From the NCBI GenBank assembly GCA_964489645.1, contig CAZAZT010000106.1, positions 1-13,326 of the forward strand: a DNA stretch of 13,326 nt. Reading direction: 5' to 3'. Positions 1-9,000 of this stretch are shown piece by piece; the first letter of the stretch is position 1, and each line of letters starts with the position of its first letter. The notes below the pieces were generated by a model, which worked only from the letters and a program-made list of their open reading frames with translations, made no database searches and was not told the DNA's origin. Source of the DNA: JBEEPE01 sp964489645 (GTDB lineage: Bacteria > Verrucomicrobiota > Verrucomicrobiia > Chthoniobacterales > Chthoniobacteraceae). Made by a program: the position numbers and the translations under genes.

Positions 1-1581
1 GGTGTCACCCTGTTCGAGGAAGCCTGCATGCAGGTCAACTACGGTGAACGCGTCGCCTTGGTCGGCCCCAATGGAGCAGGGAAGAGCACCCTGTTCTCGT
101 TGATCCTCAAACGCGACGAACCCGACGCCGGCACCATCGAGCGCGATCCTTGGACCATGGTCGGCTTTCTCCCCCAGGAGGCTGAAGCCGTTGGAGACGA
201 GACGGTTCTCGACATCGCGACCGGCCGCGCCAGCGAGATCCCCGCTCTGGAAACCCGCCTTCGTGATCTCGAAGCCAAGGGCGATGTCGAGGGCCCCGAT
301 TATCTGGAAGCCAACGCCAAATACGAGGCGCTCACCAACCCGCAAGTCGACGCGAAGGCGAAACGTATGCTGGCAGGCCTCGGCTACCGTGGCACCGACT
401 TCGACCGCCCCGCTCGCGAACTCAGCGGAGGCTGGGTGATGCGCGCGCATCTCGCGCGCCTCCTCGTCATGGAGCCCGACCTTCTCATGCTGGATGAGCC
501 CACAAACCATCTCGACCTCGTTTCGCTCTTGTGGCTCCAGAACTATCTCAAGAACTACTCAGGCGCTGTCCTCCTCATCTCCCACGACCGCCAGTTCATG
601 GATGAGATCATCGAAAAAGTGTACGAGATCTCTGACCGCAAACTCCACGAGTGGAGCGGTAACTACACAGACTACCTCCGACTCAAAGACGAGGCTTACG
701 AACGCCAATCGGCCGCCTACAAAAACCAACAGAAAGAGATCGCCTCGCTACGCGAGTTCTACGACCGCTTCCGACAGGTCGCCTCGAAGGCCTCGCAAGC
801 CATGAGCAAACTCAAACAGATCGAGCGCATGGAGCTGATCGAGAAACCCCTGCCTCCGCGCAAACCCTTCCGGTTCATGATCCCGCAACCGATGCGCAGC
901 GGTTCCAAGATCGTTGCGCTCGATAACATCCACATGGCTTACGGCAAGCTCTCGGTCTACGAGGACCTCTCTCTCGACATCGAGCGCGGTGAACGCACCG
1001 TCCTCGTCGGCCCAAACGGCGCCGGAAAAAGCACGCTCCTCAAGATCCTCGCCGGCGTCCTCGAGTTCCAAAAAGGCGACCGCAAACTCGGTCTCAACGC
1101 CAAGCTCGGCTACTTCAGCCAACACCGCGCCGCAACGCTCGACCCCGACAAATCCGTCCTCCAAGAAGTGATGGACTGCGCCAGCGCCAGCGGCGACCTG
1201 CAAGAGACCGATGCCCGAGCGATGCTCGGCAGCTTCCTGTTCCGGAAAGACGACATCCACAAGAAAACCAGCGTCTTAAGTGGCGGCGAAAAAACCCGTC
1301 TCAATCTCATCAAGTTCCTCGTGGATCCTCCAAACCTGCTCTTGATGGACGAACCGACCACTCACCTCGACATCCTCACCGTAGAATCCCTCATCCTCGC
1401 CCTCGAAAAGTACGAAGGCACCCTGGTGTTCATCTCTCACGACGTCCATTTCATCCGTAAACTCGCGACCAAGGTCCTCCACGTGAAAAATGGGAAAGTC
1501 ACGCCATACCCCGGCGGATATGACTACTTCTTGGAAAAGTCCGGTGGATTGACCGATGACCGCGCGGCAGTCGTAGGCTAG
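1..1581 (+). CDS. ABC-F family ATP-binding protein (5' end outside window)
   Basis: This is a soluble tandem-ATPase protein of the ABC-F family. Members have no membrane domain and act on the ribosome, as translation factors or antibiotic-protection proteins. Numbering from the Met at base 28, the first ATPase domain has Walker A GPNGAGKST (13-21), signature LSGGW (132-136) and Walker B/D-loop DEPTNHLD (156-163). A charged helical linker rich in Lys, Arg and Gln follows (about 220-290), which is the ABC-F interdomain linker. The second domain has Walker A GPNGAGKST (328-336), LSGGE (417-421) and DEPTTHLD (441-448), with a switch His in FISHD. The reading frame is open from base 1, and the nine codons before Met28 (GVTLFEEAC) match the usual ABC-F start of the first domain. 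The true start therefore lies upstream, and Met28 is not the initiator. No long C-terminal extension is present. The subfamily (EttA, Uup, YheS or YbiT-like) cannot be fixed by eye. Asn is replaced by Thr in the second DEPTNHLD. Confidence 0.95.
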   Translation, partial: GVTLFEEACMQVNYGERVALVGPNGAGKSTLFSLILKRDEPDAGTIERDPWTMVGFLPQEAEAVGDETVLDIATGRASEIPALETRLRDLEAKGDVEGPDYLEANAKYEALTNPQVDAKAKRMLAGLGYRGTDFDRPARELSGGWVMRAHLARLLVMEPDLLMLDEPTNHLDLVSLLWLQNYLKNYSGAVLLISHDRQFMDEIIEKVYEISDRKLHEWSGNYTDYLRLKDEAYERQSAAYKNQQKEIASLREFYDRFRQVASKASQAMSKLKQIERMELIEKPLPPRKPFRFMIPQPMRSGSKIVALDNIHMAYGKLSVYEDLSLDIERGERTVLVGPNGAGKSTLLKILAGVLEFQKGDRKLGLNAKLGYFSQHRAATLDPDKSVLQEVMDCASASGDLQETDARAMLGSFLFRKDDIHKKTSVLSGGEKTRLNLIKFLVDPPNLLLMDEPTTHLDILTVESLILALEKYEGTLVFISHDVHFIRKLATKVLHVKNGKVTPYPGGYDYFLEKSGGLTDDRAAVVG

Positions 1582-1679
1582 GCCGCCAAACGCCCTCCAA
1601 AAGTGCCATCCTGCGCCCCGTCGTTTCCACCGCACAATCTGCTTGGGATTTGGCGCCTGAACCCGTCCACTCTTCCCTC

Positions 1680-2420
1680 ATGCGTTTCCCTCAACCCATC
1701 CTCTTGAGCATTGTTGCCGCCTTGACCTCCGTTTTCCTGCGCGCCGCTGACATCCCCGCACAGCCGCTCGCTAAAAAGGGTCAGCTGTTGTTCTCCGACG
1801 ATTTCTCAAGTAGCTCTGGCGCTGCTCCTTGGCACAAGGTAGTACCGACCTTCACATTCGAGAACGGCGTGCTCAAAGGCACGCAAACCCGTGACAAGGA
1901 TCAACCGGCCGTCGATGGAAAACCGGCAGTGAAAGCACATGCCGCCGTGCATGGCCTCGAGATCCCGACAAAGGACAGCGTCGTCGAACTGCGCATCCGT
2001 TTCGAAGGGGCAACGATGCTCGACGTCGAGTTCGATGACCGCCAATACAAGGGCGCTCACTACGGCCATATCTGCCGCGCCCAAGTCCGCCTCGACGGAG
2101 TCACTCTCATCGACGAACGCGACGGCAACATGCGCAACGACATCCGCGAAATGCGCATGGACCCCACGCGAAAAGCCGAAGCCGATAAACTCCTCGTCGG
2201 CCGATCCGCGCGGTTCCCCCTCAAACTCGAAAAAGCCACCTGGTACGCTCTCACCGTCGAAACCGTTGGTGACGAGATGCGGGTTCTCATCGACGGAAAA
2301 CCCGTCGGCTACCTGAAATCCTCGGGTATCGCGCACCCCACAAAGTCGAAGATCGAACTCGGCTGCGCAGGCAAGGACGGCCTCTTCGACGATATCAAGG
2401 TCTGGGAAGCCGTGAAATGA
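1680..2420 (+). CDS. Secreted DUF1080-like (LamG-fold) protein, putative 3-keto-glycoside hydrolase family
   Basis: This 246-residue exported protein resembles the DUF1080 / 3-keto-disaccharide hydrolase-like group, which has a concanavalin/LamG fold and is abundant in Verrucomicrobia and Planctomycetes. The ATG at 1680 is chosen because it is followed directly by a Sec signal peptide (Arg at position 2, hydrophobic stretch about 7-20, likely cleavage near LRAA-D at 23-24). An in-frame TTG at 1650 would add ten residues that spoil the signal peptide. After cleavage the protein shows LLFSDDF (36-42) and ENGVLKG (61-67), which is the family's 'F.DDF... W....G.W.vENGvLkG' opening. Alternating beta strands follow and it ends with LFDDIKVWEA, the typical last strand. 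No membrane anchor or extra domain is seen. It lies 98 bp after the ABC-F gene and 54 bp before the PLP enzyme, and no Shine-Dalgarno sequence is visible. Substrate and activity are unknown; it could be a non-catalytic sugar-binding protein. Confidence 0.8.
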   Translation: MRFPQPILLSIVAALTSVFLRAADIPAQPLAKKGQLLFSDDFSSSSGAAPWHKVVPTFTFENGVLKGTQTRDKDQPAVDGKPAVKAHAAVHGLEIPTKDSVVELRIRFEGATMLDVEFDDRQYKGAHYGHICRAQVRLDGVTLIDERDGNMRNDIREMRMDPTRKAEADKLLVGRSARFPLKLEKATWYALTVETVGDEMRVLIDGKPVGYLKSSGIAHPTKSKIELGCAGKDGLFDDIKVWEAVK

Positions 2421-2474
2421 CACGCCCCCTTCGTTCCAGCGGATCCATCTGACCGAAACCTTCGCAGTCCGTCG

Positions 2475-3329
2475 ATGTCCGCCATGAACGACCTCGGATC
2501 ATATCAAGACCACCCTCCGTCACTCGCATCCGATGGATTCTCGGAGGGCGCTTTCCTCTTGGACGCAAACTCGAAGTGGCAACGAACCGATAGCATCCCC
2601 CTTTCCGACAGAGGATTCCGGTATGGGATGCATCTTTTCGAAAGCATGGCCGTGATCCATGGCCGGCCCGAGTTCTTGGAAGAACATCTCAGAAGACTGA
2701 CCCAAGCCGCATCCCAAAGCGGGTATTGCCCGCCCGCAGGATGGGAGGACAAGCTCCGAAGCGCGTTCCATCTGCCCGCGAGCACCAAGCCACTCTTTGC
2801 GCGCATCCACCTCACCGCCGGCGATGGCGCCCCAGCCGATCCGCCTGCTCTTGGACGCGTCATCGTATCCCTCGAACATCGCTCGCGTGAGCTCCCTGCT
2901 TTTTACAACCTCCATCCGCTTCCCTGCCCCGCCTTCGGTTCAGACCAACCGGAATCCGGTCACCTGAAATCCGGCCACTACGCCCTCCGCTGCTCCGCTT
3001 TGCGCGAAGCCAAAGCCAACGCCGCCGATGAGGCCCTTTTGGTGGACGCCTCCCTCGGCGCCCTCTCCTGCGCCATGGCCAACTTTTTTTGGAAACAGAA
3101 CGGACGCTGGTTCACGCCGCCGATTGGCAAATCCGTGCGGAACGGCGTATGGCGTGAATGGTGGATGCACGAATGCGAGGCCACAGAAAACACCCTGCCC
3201 TTGGCTCATGTTGATCAGATCGAGTCCGCCGCCCTCACCGGCTCATGGATTGGTGTGATGCCTGTCCGCAACATCGGACAGACCACGCTGCCCCATCTCG
3301 CACCGAGGATCCCGACCCGTCCGTCTTGA
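2475..3329 (+). CDS. Aminotransferase class IV (fold-type IV PLP enzyme), PabC/BCAT-like, divergent active site
   Basis: The 284-residue product belongs to the fold-type IV PLP enzymes: branched-chain aminotransferase, D-amino acid aminotransferase and 4-amino-4-deoxychorismate lyase (PabC). The N-terminal part has the family block LSDRGFRYGMHLFES (about 43-57) and then LEEHLRRL. The catalytic-lysine region is LKSGHYALRCSALREAK with Lys165 as the likely Schiff-base lysine. It is followed by ADEALLVD, an ANFFW strand (Asn203), a TPPIG strand and SVRNGVWRE, which corresponds to the phosphate-binding 'L.G..R' loop. ANFFW and the spacing look most like PabC. The position normally held by Glu, which contacts the pyridine nitrogen of PLP, reads Ser198 here. 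Two starts are possible, ATG 2475 and ATG 2484; the longer is given, and neither has a clear Shine-Dalgarno. About 30 N-terminal residues precede the conserved domain. No chorismate, folate or branched-chain genes are nearby, so the substrate is not assigned. Confidence 0.85.
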   Translation: MSAMNDLGSYQDHPPSLASDGFSEGAFLLDANSKWQRTDSIPLSDRGFRYGMHLFESMAVIHGRPEFLEEHLRRLTQAASQSGYCPPAGWEDKLRSAFHLPASTKPLFARIHLTAGDGAPADPPALGRVIVSLEHRSRELPAFYNLHPLPCPAFGSDQPESGHLKSGHYALRCSALREAKANAADEALLVDASLGALSCAMANFFWKQNGRWFTPPIGKSVRNGVWREWWMHECEATENTLPLAHVDQIESAALTGSWIGVMPVRNIGQTTLPHLAPRIPTRPS

Positions 3330-3374
3330 AGCGCTAGAGAGCCGCGGCCCCCCGCGCAAAGCACCATCAGCAAA
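3330..3374. other. Short convergent intergenic gap without clear terminator
   Basis: Only 45 bp separate the stop codons of the converging PLP-enzyme gene and the propeller-cytochrome gene. The stretch contains the 8-bp self-complementary GCCGCGGC and a C-run, but no stem-loop with a usable loop and no T-tract in either direction. I do not call an intrinsic terminator here. Confidence 0.5.
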
Positions 3375-6002
3375 TCACTTCACGAACATCGCGTTCGCCC
3401 GATCACCGCCGCTCAAGATGTATGCGACCAAGTCCAATATCTCGTCCTTCGTCAGCATCGAAAGTAGCATCGGCGGCATCGGAGACACCTTGCTCAACTC
3501 AATGCTCCGCACCTCTTTGCGGTCGATCGAGACCCGCTGATTAGGATCACTGAGGTCCGTGTTCAACGTCACATTGTCGCCACCAAGGTTCACCACCACT
3601 CCGGACACCATCTCACCGCTGTTCCGCGTCACCACAATCGGCGCGAACTGCTCATTGATCTCTTTGCTCGGATTGATGATCTGGTCCAACAGATCGTGCG
3701 GGCTGTACCGGCCTCCCGCACCAGTAAGATCCGGCCCAGTCATCCCACCCGCATTCCCGAACCGATGACACGAAAAACATGCTGCTGCACCGAACATCCG
3801 GCGCCCACGTTCAAAATCACGTCCCTTCAGCCCCGGCCCAGACGCCGCAGCGCTCAGTTCTTCCAAAGTCCACGCGGTCGGAGTCCGACCCGCAAAGATC
3901 GCTCCCACGTTTTCCATGACACTCTTCACCTCGGGTTTTCGGGCGATGAGATCCGAAAACGACCCTTTCTCTTCAGCACTGAACGTCTCAAGCGAATCGT
4001 TCCGGATGAACTCGATGAACTTGGAAAAACTCGCACCCCCACGGTAGTTCGCTGCCCGTAAAAACCAGTCCAACTGCCGCTTCCGTAAATCCGGCGTCCA
4101 CCCAACACGCAACATCCGGAGACTCCTCGCATATTCCATCTGTGGCTCCTGGCTCTCCGCCCCTTCGATCAACGCCATCCCTTTCGCCGCCGCACTCGGC
4201 GCCTGCAAATGACAAAGCGTTTCACACAACAGCCAGTTCAACTCGAACGACGGGGATGGGAATATCGCGTCATACTGCGCGACCATCCTTCGCACGTCCT
4301 CTTGCGAAGGGTCACCAAAGCGGTGCAAAACAATCTGCGCCACACGCACATGCGTCATACGGGTCTCAACATCCGCTCCGGACAGGTCTGTGGCCAACAA
4401 GGCGCCGATCAATCGCTCTCTCAACGCCAAGTCCACGACATGGCCCTCCGCCCGATGTGTCGGACACACTCCGCCAACACGGGCCACCGCAAGCAAAGCG
4501 TGAAGCCGGATCCTCGGATCACGCTCAGCCAGTGCACGCACTTCCCAATCCTTCAACGGCTGATGTTCCAACACGGTGCGGGCCGCCCAACGCACCCACC
4601 GGTCTTCATGACCGAGGTAAGACCACGCCTGCTCCACAAACGCGCCATCCGCTCGCCCATGCATGCTCTCCAACCTGCGCCTCAACGCGACCGCATCCGC
4701 GACCGCTGGCGCCTTCTCCTCGCCGTCGCCCAAAGACGGAACCGCCGAATCGCCGACATAGGTCACACGATACAAACCGGACTGCACGCGCCGCCCCCCA
4801 ATTGCGAAATACATCGCCCCATCCGCCCCGATGATCGCATCCGTGACAGGCAACGGACCGCCCGTCACAAACTCCTCTTTTGAAGCCTTATAGGAACTGC
4901 CCTCCGGCGTCAGATGCACCGCGTAGATCTTGCCCCAGCTCCAGTCGAGGACGAAAAGCGCATCCTGATATTTCCTCGGGAACTTCGCCCCATACCCGAA
5001 GGTCGTCCCCGTCGGCGAACCTGGCCCGATATTCAATGTCGCAGGCAGGTTGTCCGCATAGAACTCTGGGTATTTTCCCGCGCCGTTCCGCCAACCGTAC
5101 TCTCCACCGCTCACCACATGGTTGATCCGAGTCGGCCGATACCACGGAGTGTTGAAGTCGTACTCCATGTCCGCGTCGTAGGTGAACAGATCCCCCGCCC
5201 GGTTCACCGACGCATCATAGATGTTTCGGAAACCGCTCGCGAAAATCTCCATCTCTTTGCCGTCCGGTGAAACCCGATAGATGATGCCGCCAGGGGCCAT
5301 CACGTGACGGTTGTGCCCACGTCCATCAGGCATCCGAGGCAACAAATGGTCGTCACCCCAGATCTTCGGCACAGGCGACCTTGGCGCCGTACCTTTGTGC
5401 GGCCCCTCTGCGAGCACCGCGTTGTTACCCGTGACCAGATAAAACCCTTTTCCGTCGGGAGTAGGAACAACCGCATGAACTCCGTGATCGCTCTTCGAAT
5501 CGAACGCACGCAACAACTCGACACGATCCAGACGATCGTCCCCGTCGGAATCACTGATCCGATAGAACCCGCTCTGGATCTTGCTCTCGTAGTCGTTCAC
5601 TCCCGCGTACAACGCACCGAATGCCCACACCATCCCGTTGATCGCGCGGATGTTGACGGGGACCTTCTCGATCGCCGCCGCACTCAATACCTGCCCCGCC
5701 GCAGGAGGAGTGAATCGGTAGAGGTCCCCATACTGGTCGCTCGCATAGATCCTCCCTTTGGGGTCGTTGCACAAGGCCACCCACGACCCCTGCTCCCCTC
5801 CAGGCACCGAATACAGAAGCTCCACCCGGAACCCCGGCAAGGCGCGGATCCGCTCCACCGGCGTCGCCTTGTTCTCCCCAATCGCCGGACCCACCCCCGC
5901 AGGACGCTTCTCCTTCTTTCCCTGCGCAAAACCGCTTCCCCCAACAAATAAGAAAAGGAGCACCAACGAAACCCGCACCGAACTACACAACATCCAACTC
6001 AT
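3375..6002 (-). CDS. PVC-type membrane-bound dehydrogenase: beta-propeller, helical repeats and C-terminal cytochrome c
   Basis: The 875-residue exported protein has the architecture of the PVC families described as 'putative membrane-bound dehydrogenase' plus 'putative heme-binding domain'. Residues 1-26 form a Sec signal peptide (hydrophobic 11-22, likely cleavage after GFAQ). Residues about 48-415 form a glucose/sorbosone-dehydrogenase-like beta-propeller with the hallmarks GFRNIYDA, YDADME, TPWYRPTR, VSGGEYGWR and LDWSWGKIYA. A DSDGDDRLD loop (151-159) matches the EF-hand-type calcium loop DxDGDxxxD. Residues about 430-710 are helical and HEAT-like. The C-terminal domain binds heme c through C742-F-S-C-H746, with Met842 in SPMPPM as the probable distal ligand. 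It is the last gene of the minus-strand set, 56 bp after the PSCyt1 gene. Electrons from an oxidised sugar or alcohol could pass from the propeller to the heme, but the substrate and a PQQ requirement are inference. No Shine-Dalgarno is seen before ATG 6002. Confidence 0.9.
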   Translation of the reverse strand: MSWMLCSSVRVSLVLLFLFVGGSGFAQGKKEKRPAGVGPAIGENKATPVERIRALPGFRVELLYSVPGGEQGSWVALCNDPKGRIYASDQYGDLYRFTPPAAGQVLSAAAIEKVPVNIRAINGMVWAFGALYAGVNDYESKIQSGFYRISDSDGDDRLDRVELLRAFDSKSDHGVHAVVPTPDGKGFYLVTGNNAVLAEGPHKGTAPRSPVPKIWGDDHLLPRMPDGRGHNRHVMAPGGIIYRVSPDGKEMEIFASGFRNIYDASVNRAGDLFTYDADMEYDFNTPWYRPTRINHVVSGGEYGWRNGAGKYPEFYADNLPATLNIGPGSPTGTTFGYGAKFPRKYQDALFVLDWSWGKIYAVHLTPEGSSYKASKEEFVTGGPLPVTDAIIGADGAMYFAIGGRRVQSGLYRVTYVGDSAVPSLGDGEEKAPAVADAVALRRRLESMHGRADGAFVEQAWSYLGHEDRWVRWAARTVLEHQPLKDWEVRALAERDPRIRLHALLAVARVGGVCPTHRAEGHVVDLALRERLIGALLATDLSGADVETRMTHVRVAQIVLHRFGDPSQEDVRRMVAQYDAIFPSPSFELNWLLCETLCHLQAPSAAAKGMALIEGAESQEPQMEYARSLRMLRVGWTPDLRKRQLDWFLRAANYRGGASFSKFIEFIRNDSLETFSAEEKGSFSDLIARKPEVKSVMENVGAIFAGRTPTAWTLEELSAAASGPGLKGRDFERGRRMFGAAACFSCHRFGNAGGMTGPDLTGAGGRYSPHDLLDQIINPSKEINEQFAPIVVTRNSGEMVSGVVVNLGGDNVTLNTDLSDPNQRVSIDRKEVRSIELSKVSPMPPMLLSMLTKDEILDLVAYILSGGDRANAMFVK

Positions 6003-6058
6003 GATGGCCCCAACGATGCACGATGCGCGCCCAACCGCCCCTTCATCCGTACAGGACC

Positions 6059-9000
6059 TCAGCGGATGTACATGAACTCGTTCGTGAGCAGCACGACCTG
6101 CGCGTACCGCTCGAACGAGGTCAGAGGACGCCCACTCGCCACAGGCGCTGCAGTCCTCCGCTTGGCCGCTCCCGCCTCAACGGCTTCCACCAATGCATTG
6201 GTCTCCACCACAGCCTCGGGGGCCGCATTCAGGAACGCCCTCGCCGCATCAATCTCCGACTTGCTCGGGTCACGCTGCAGAACGTTGCGGAAAACGAACC
6301 GCACCTTCTCCTCGTCACCAGCGCTTTTCGGGAAGTCCTTGCGAGCCACCAATGAACGTACCTGCTCCGCCATGAACGGACTGTTCATCATGAACAACGC
6401 CTGCTGCGGCACCGTCGTCAACACGCGCTCCCCGGTGCTGATCTCGGGATTGGCAAAGTCGAACGTATTGAACATCTCTGGCAGTCGCGACCGATCGATC
6501 AACGCATAAATCGTCCGCCGATCCTTGCTTGCCGTAAGTGCCTTGGGATCCAACGCCTGACGCCGCTTCAAGGTCACCCCCGAAACCGAGGGCGAAACTT
6601 CGTCGACCAAGCTGAACGGACGCCCCCCACGACTCTCAAGATCCAACCGCGCTCCCACCGTCAGAAGTGCGTCACGCATCTGCTCAAAATCCAACCGCTG
6701 CACATTCGCACGCCACAAATACTGGTTCGTCGGATCAGCCGCCATTCCCACTTCACTCGGCTTGCTGTCCTGGCAGTAGGTGGAAGACAACACGATCAGC
6801 TTGTGCAACTGCTTCGTCGACCAGCCATGGTCCATGAACCATACCGCCAACCAATCCAACATCTCTGGGTGACTCGGCTCCTCCGAACGGGTCCCGAAAT
6901 CACTCACGGTCCTCACAATTCCCTGCCCGAAATGCCACTGCCACACACGGTTGACGAACACCCGAGCCGTCAACGGGTTGTCCCGCGACGCAATGGACTG
7001 CGCCATCTCCAAACGCCCGCTCCCGTCTTTGAACGGTTTGCTGTCGTCCCCTCCAAAAAGCGTCAGCCACCGACGCGGCACGACCGGCCCCTTGTTGCCA
7101 GGCTCCCCGCGGATCAACACCGCCGAGTTACGCGGAGCTGACCGATCGATCATCGACATCGCACGCACAGGTGCCCCCTCATGCGTCAGATCCAAGGATG
7201 CCATCCGCGCGCGGATCGTCGCCTGCCCGTTATTGAAGGCTGCCCCCAAAGTTCGAGCCGTCGTGGTCTCCGTGGGCAACATGGAACCACCTTGCGCGAT
7301 CACCGTCTTCCGCAGCTCATCCAGCCCTGCATCCTCCAAGGCCTTAGCCGCCTTGCTCAGGGCCCCCGCTCCGTTCCGTCCACGGGTCTCGAACTCGGAG
7401 AGATCCATCGCCTTGTGCAACCGCGCGAACACAGCGTTGTACGCCTTCGCCGCATCCTCGAGCGAGCTCAGCGGACCCTCACGCAACGCGCTCATCACCA
7501 AACCGTTCACCGTCCCCGACTCAGCCATCTGCGCAACGATCCCAGCAGCTTTCTCCGCAAAACCTTCCGACGGCAGAGCCGCCAAAGCGAACCACGGCGA
7601 GAACACAGGATCCGGCTTCTTCTTGTTCGCCGTCTCCAACTCACGCGTGCGATCCGAGGAAGATTGCGCGATCTCTGCCTTCAAGCCGCGCTCGCGAGCG
7701 GCCAATCGGAAGTTCCCTCCCTTCTTCGACGTGTCGGTCGTCTTGGCCGTCTGATGCGCCAAGAGAAGGTAATCCCCAGCGCGCTCCATCATCCCTGCCG
7801 CAAGACGCGCAGCCTCGCCATGCGTGTAATCCTCGAACTCCTTCTCGATCTTCGCCAACTCCACCCTGTAATCCGCATACTTCGGATTCTTCTCCGGATC
7901 CTCAAGTAACGGACCCGGAACCTGATCCTCACTGCTCGAGAACACTCCATGCAACGCGTAGTAGTCCTTCGTGGAAACCGGATCGAACTTGTGGTCGTGA
8001 CACCGAGCACACGCGCCCGTCAATCCCATCAATCCCTTTGTCACCACATCGATGCGATCATCAAGGACATCGTTCTCATTCCCCATGAAGCGTTTGCCCA
8101 AGGTCAGAAAACCCATTGCAGCCAACAGTCGCGGATTCTCCTTCGACTCAGGCAGACGATCCGCCGCGATCTGCTCAAGGATGAATCGGTCATACGGGGT
8201 GTCCTTGTTAAAGGCGTCGATGACATAGTCGCGATACGTCCACCCGTTGGAGAAAATCGGCGTCGTCTTGCGCTGATTCGCGCGGTCGCCACTCGTGTCA
8301 GCGTACCTCGCGATGTCCAACCAATGCCGCGCCCACCTCTCCCCATACGCAGGCGAAGCGAGTAACCGATCCACCATCCGCTCCAGCGCATCCGACGATC
8401 CATCGGCAACAAAAGCGCTCACCTCCTCCGCAGAGGGTGGCAGTCCCGTCAGATCGTAACTGATCCGCCGGATCAATGTCGCGCGGTCTGCCCGAACGGT
8501 CGGCGATAACTTCTTCTCCTGAAGTTTCGCCAACACAAATCGGTCGATCTCGTTGATCACCGGAAAGTGTTTTGGCGCCGCAACCTTTGGAACATCCACC
8601 TTCGAAGGCACCTTAAAGGCCCAATGCGACGCCGCTTTCTCTGCATCCCAAACCGTTTTCGCCACCGCTTTCTCCGTGCGCGGATCCGGAGCACCCATCC
8701 GGATCCAATTCTCAAAATCCGAGAGGATCGCGTCCGACAGCTTGTCCTTCTTCGGAGGCATGTGGAGGTCCGAATCCTTCGTCTCATGCCGCATCGTCTG
8801 CAAGATCAGGCTTTTATCGGGATTCCCAGGAACGAGCGCCGCGCCGCTGTCGCCCCCCTTCAGCAGTCCATCCTTGGTGTCGAGCATCAGGCCCCCGCGA
8901 AGTTTCTCGCTGCGAGCGCTGTGACACTCATAGCAGCTCTCCACCAGCACAGGCCGGATGTGCTTCTCAAAGAAATCCGTCTTCGCCAACTCCTTGCCAT

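Noticed and set aside
28..30. Met at base 28 as the start of the ABC-F gene
   Set aside because: The frame is open to base 1 and the preceding codons fit the conserved beginning of the first ABC domain, so the gene starts before the window.
1806..2423. 205-codon minus-strand open frame covering most of the DUF1080-like gene
   Set aside because: The plus-strand frame has a signal peptide and family motifs. The antisense translation has neither and follows from codon bias.
3330..3374. Bidirectional terminator between the convergent genes
   Set aside because: The GC-rich stretch has a loopless palindrome only, with no stem-loop plus T-tract on either strand.
4142..4883. Long overlapping + strand open frames (230 and 224 codons) opposite the propeller-cytochrome gene
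   Set aside because: They are antisense to a well-supported gene, and their translations are Arg/Pro/His-rich with no domain, as expected for frame shadows in GC-rich coding DNA.
6951..7909. Two + strand open frames of 267 and 242 codons opposite the PSCyt1 gene
   Set aside because: They lie inside a gene with continuous DUF1549/DUF1553 similarity on the other strand, and their translations are low-complexity shadows.
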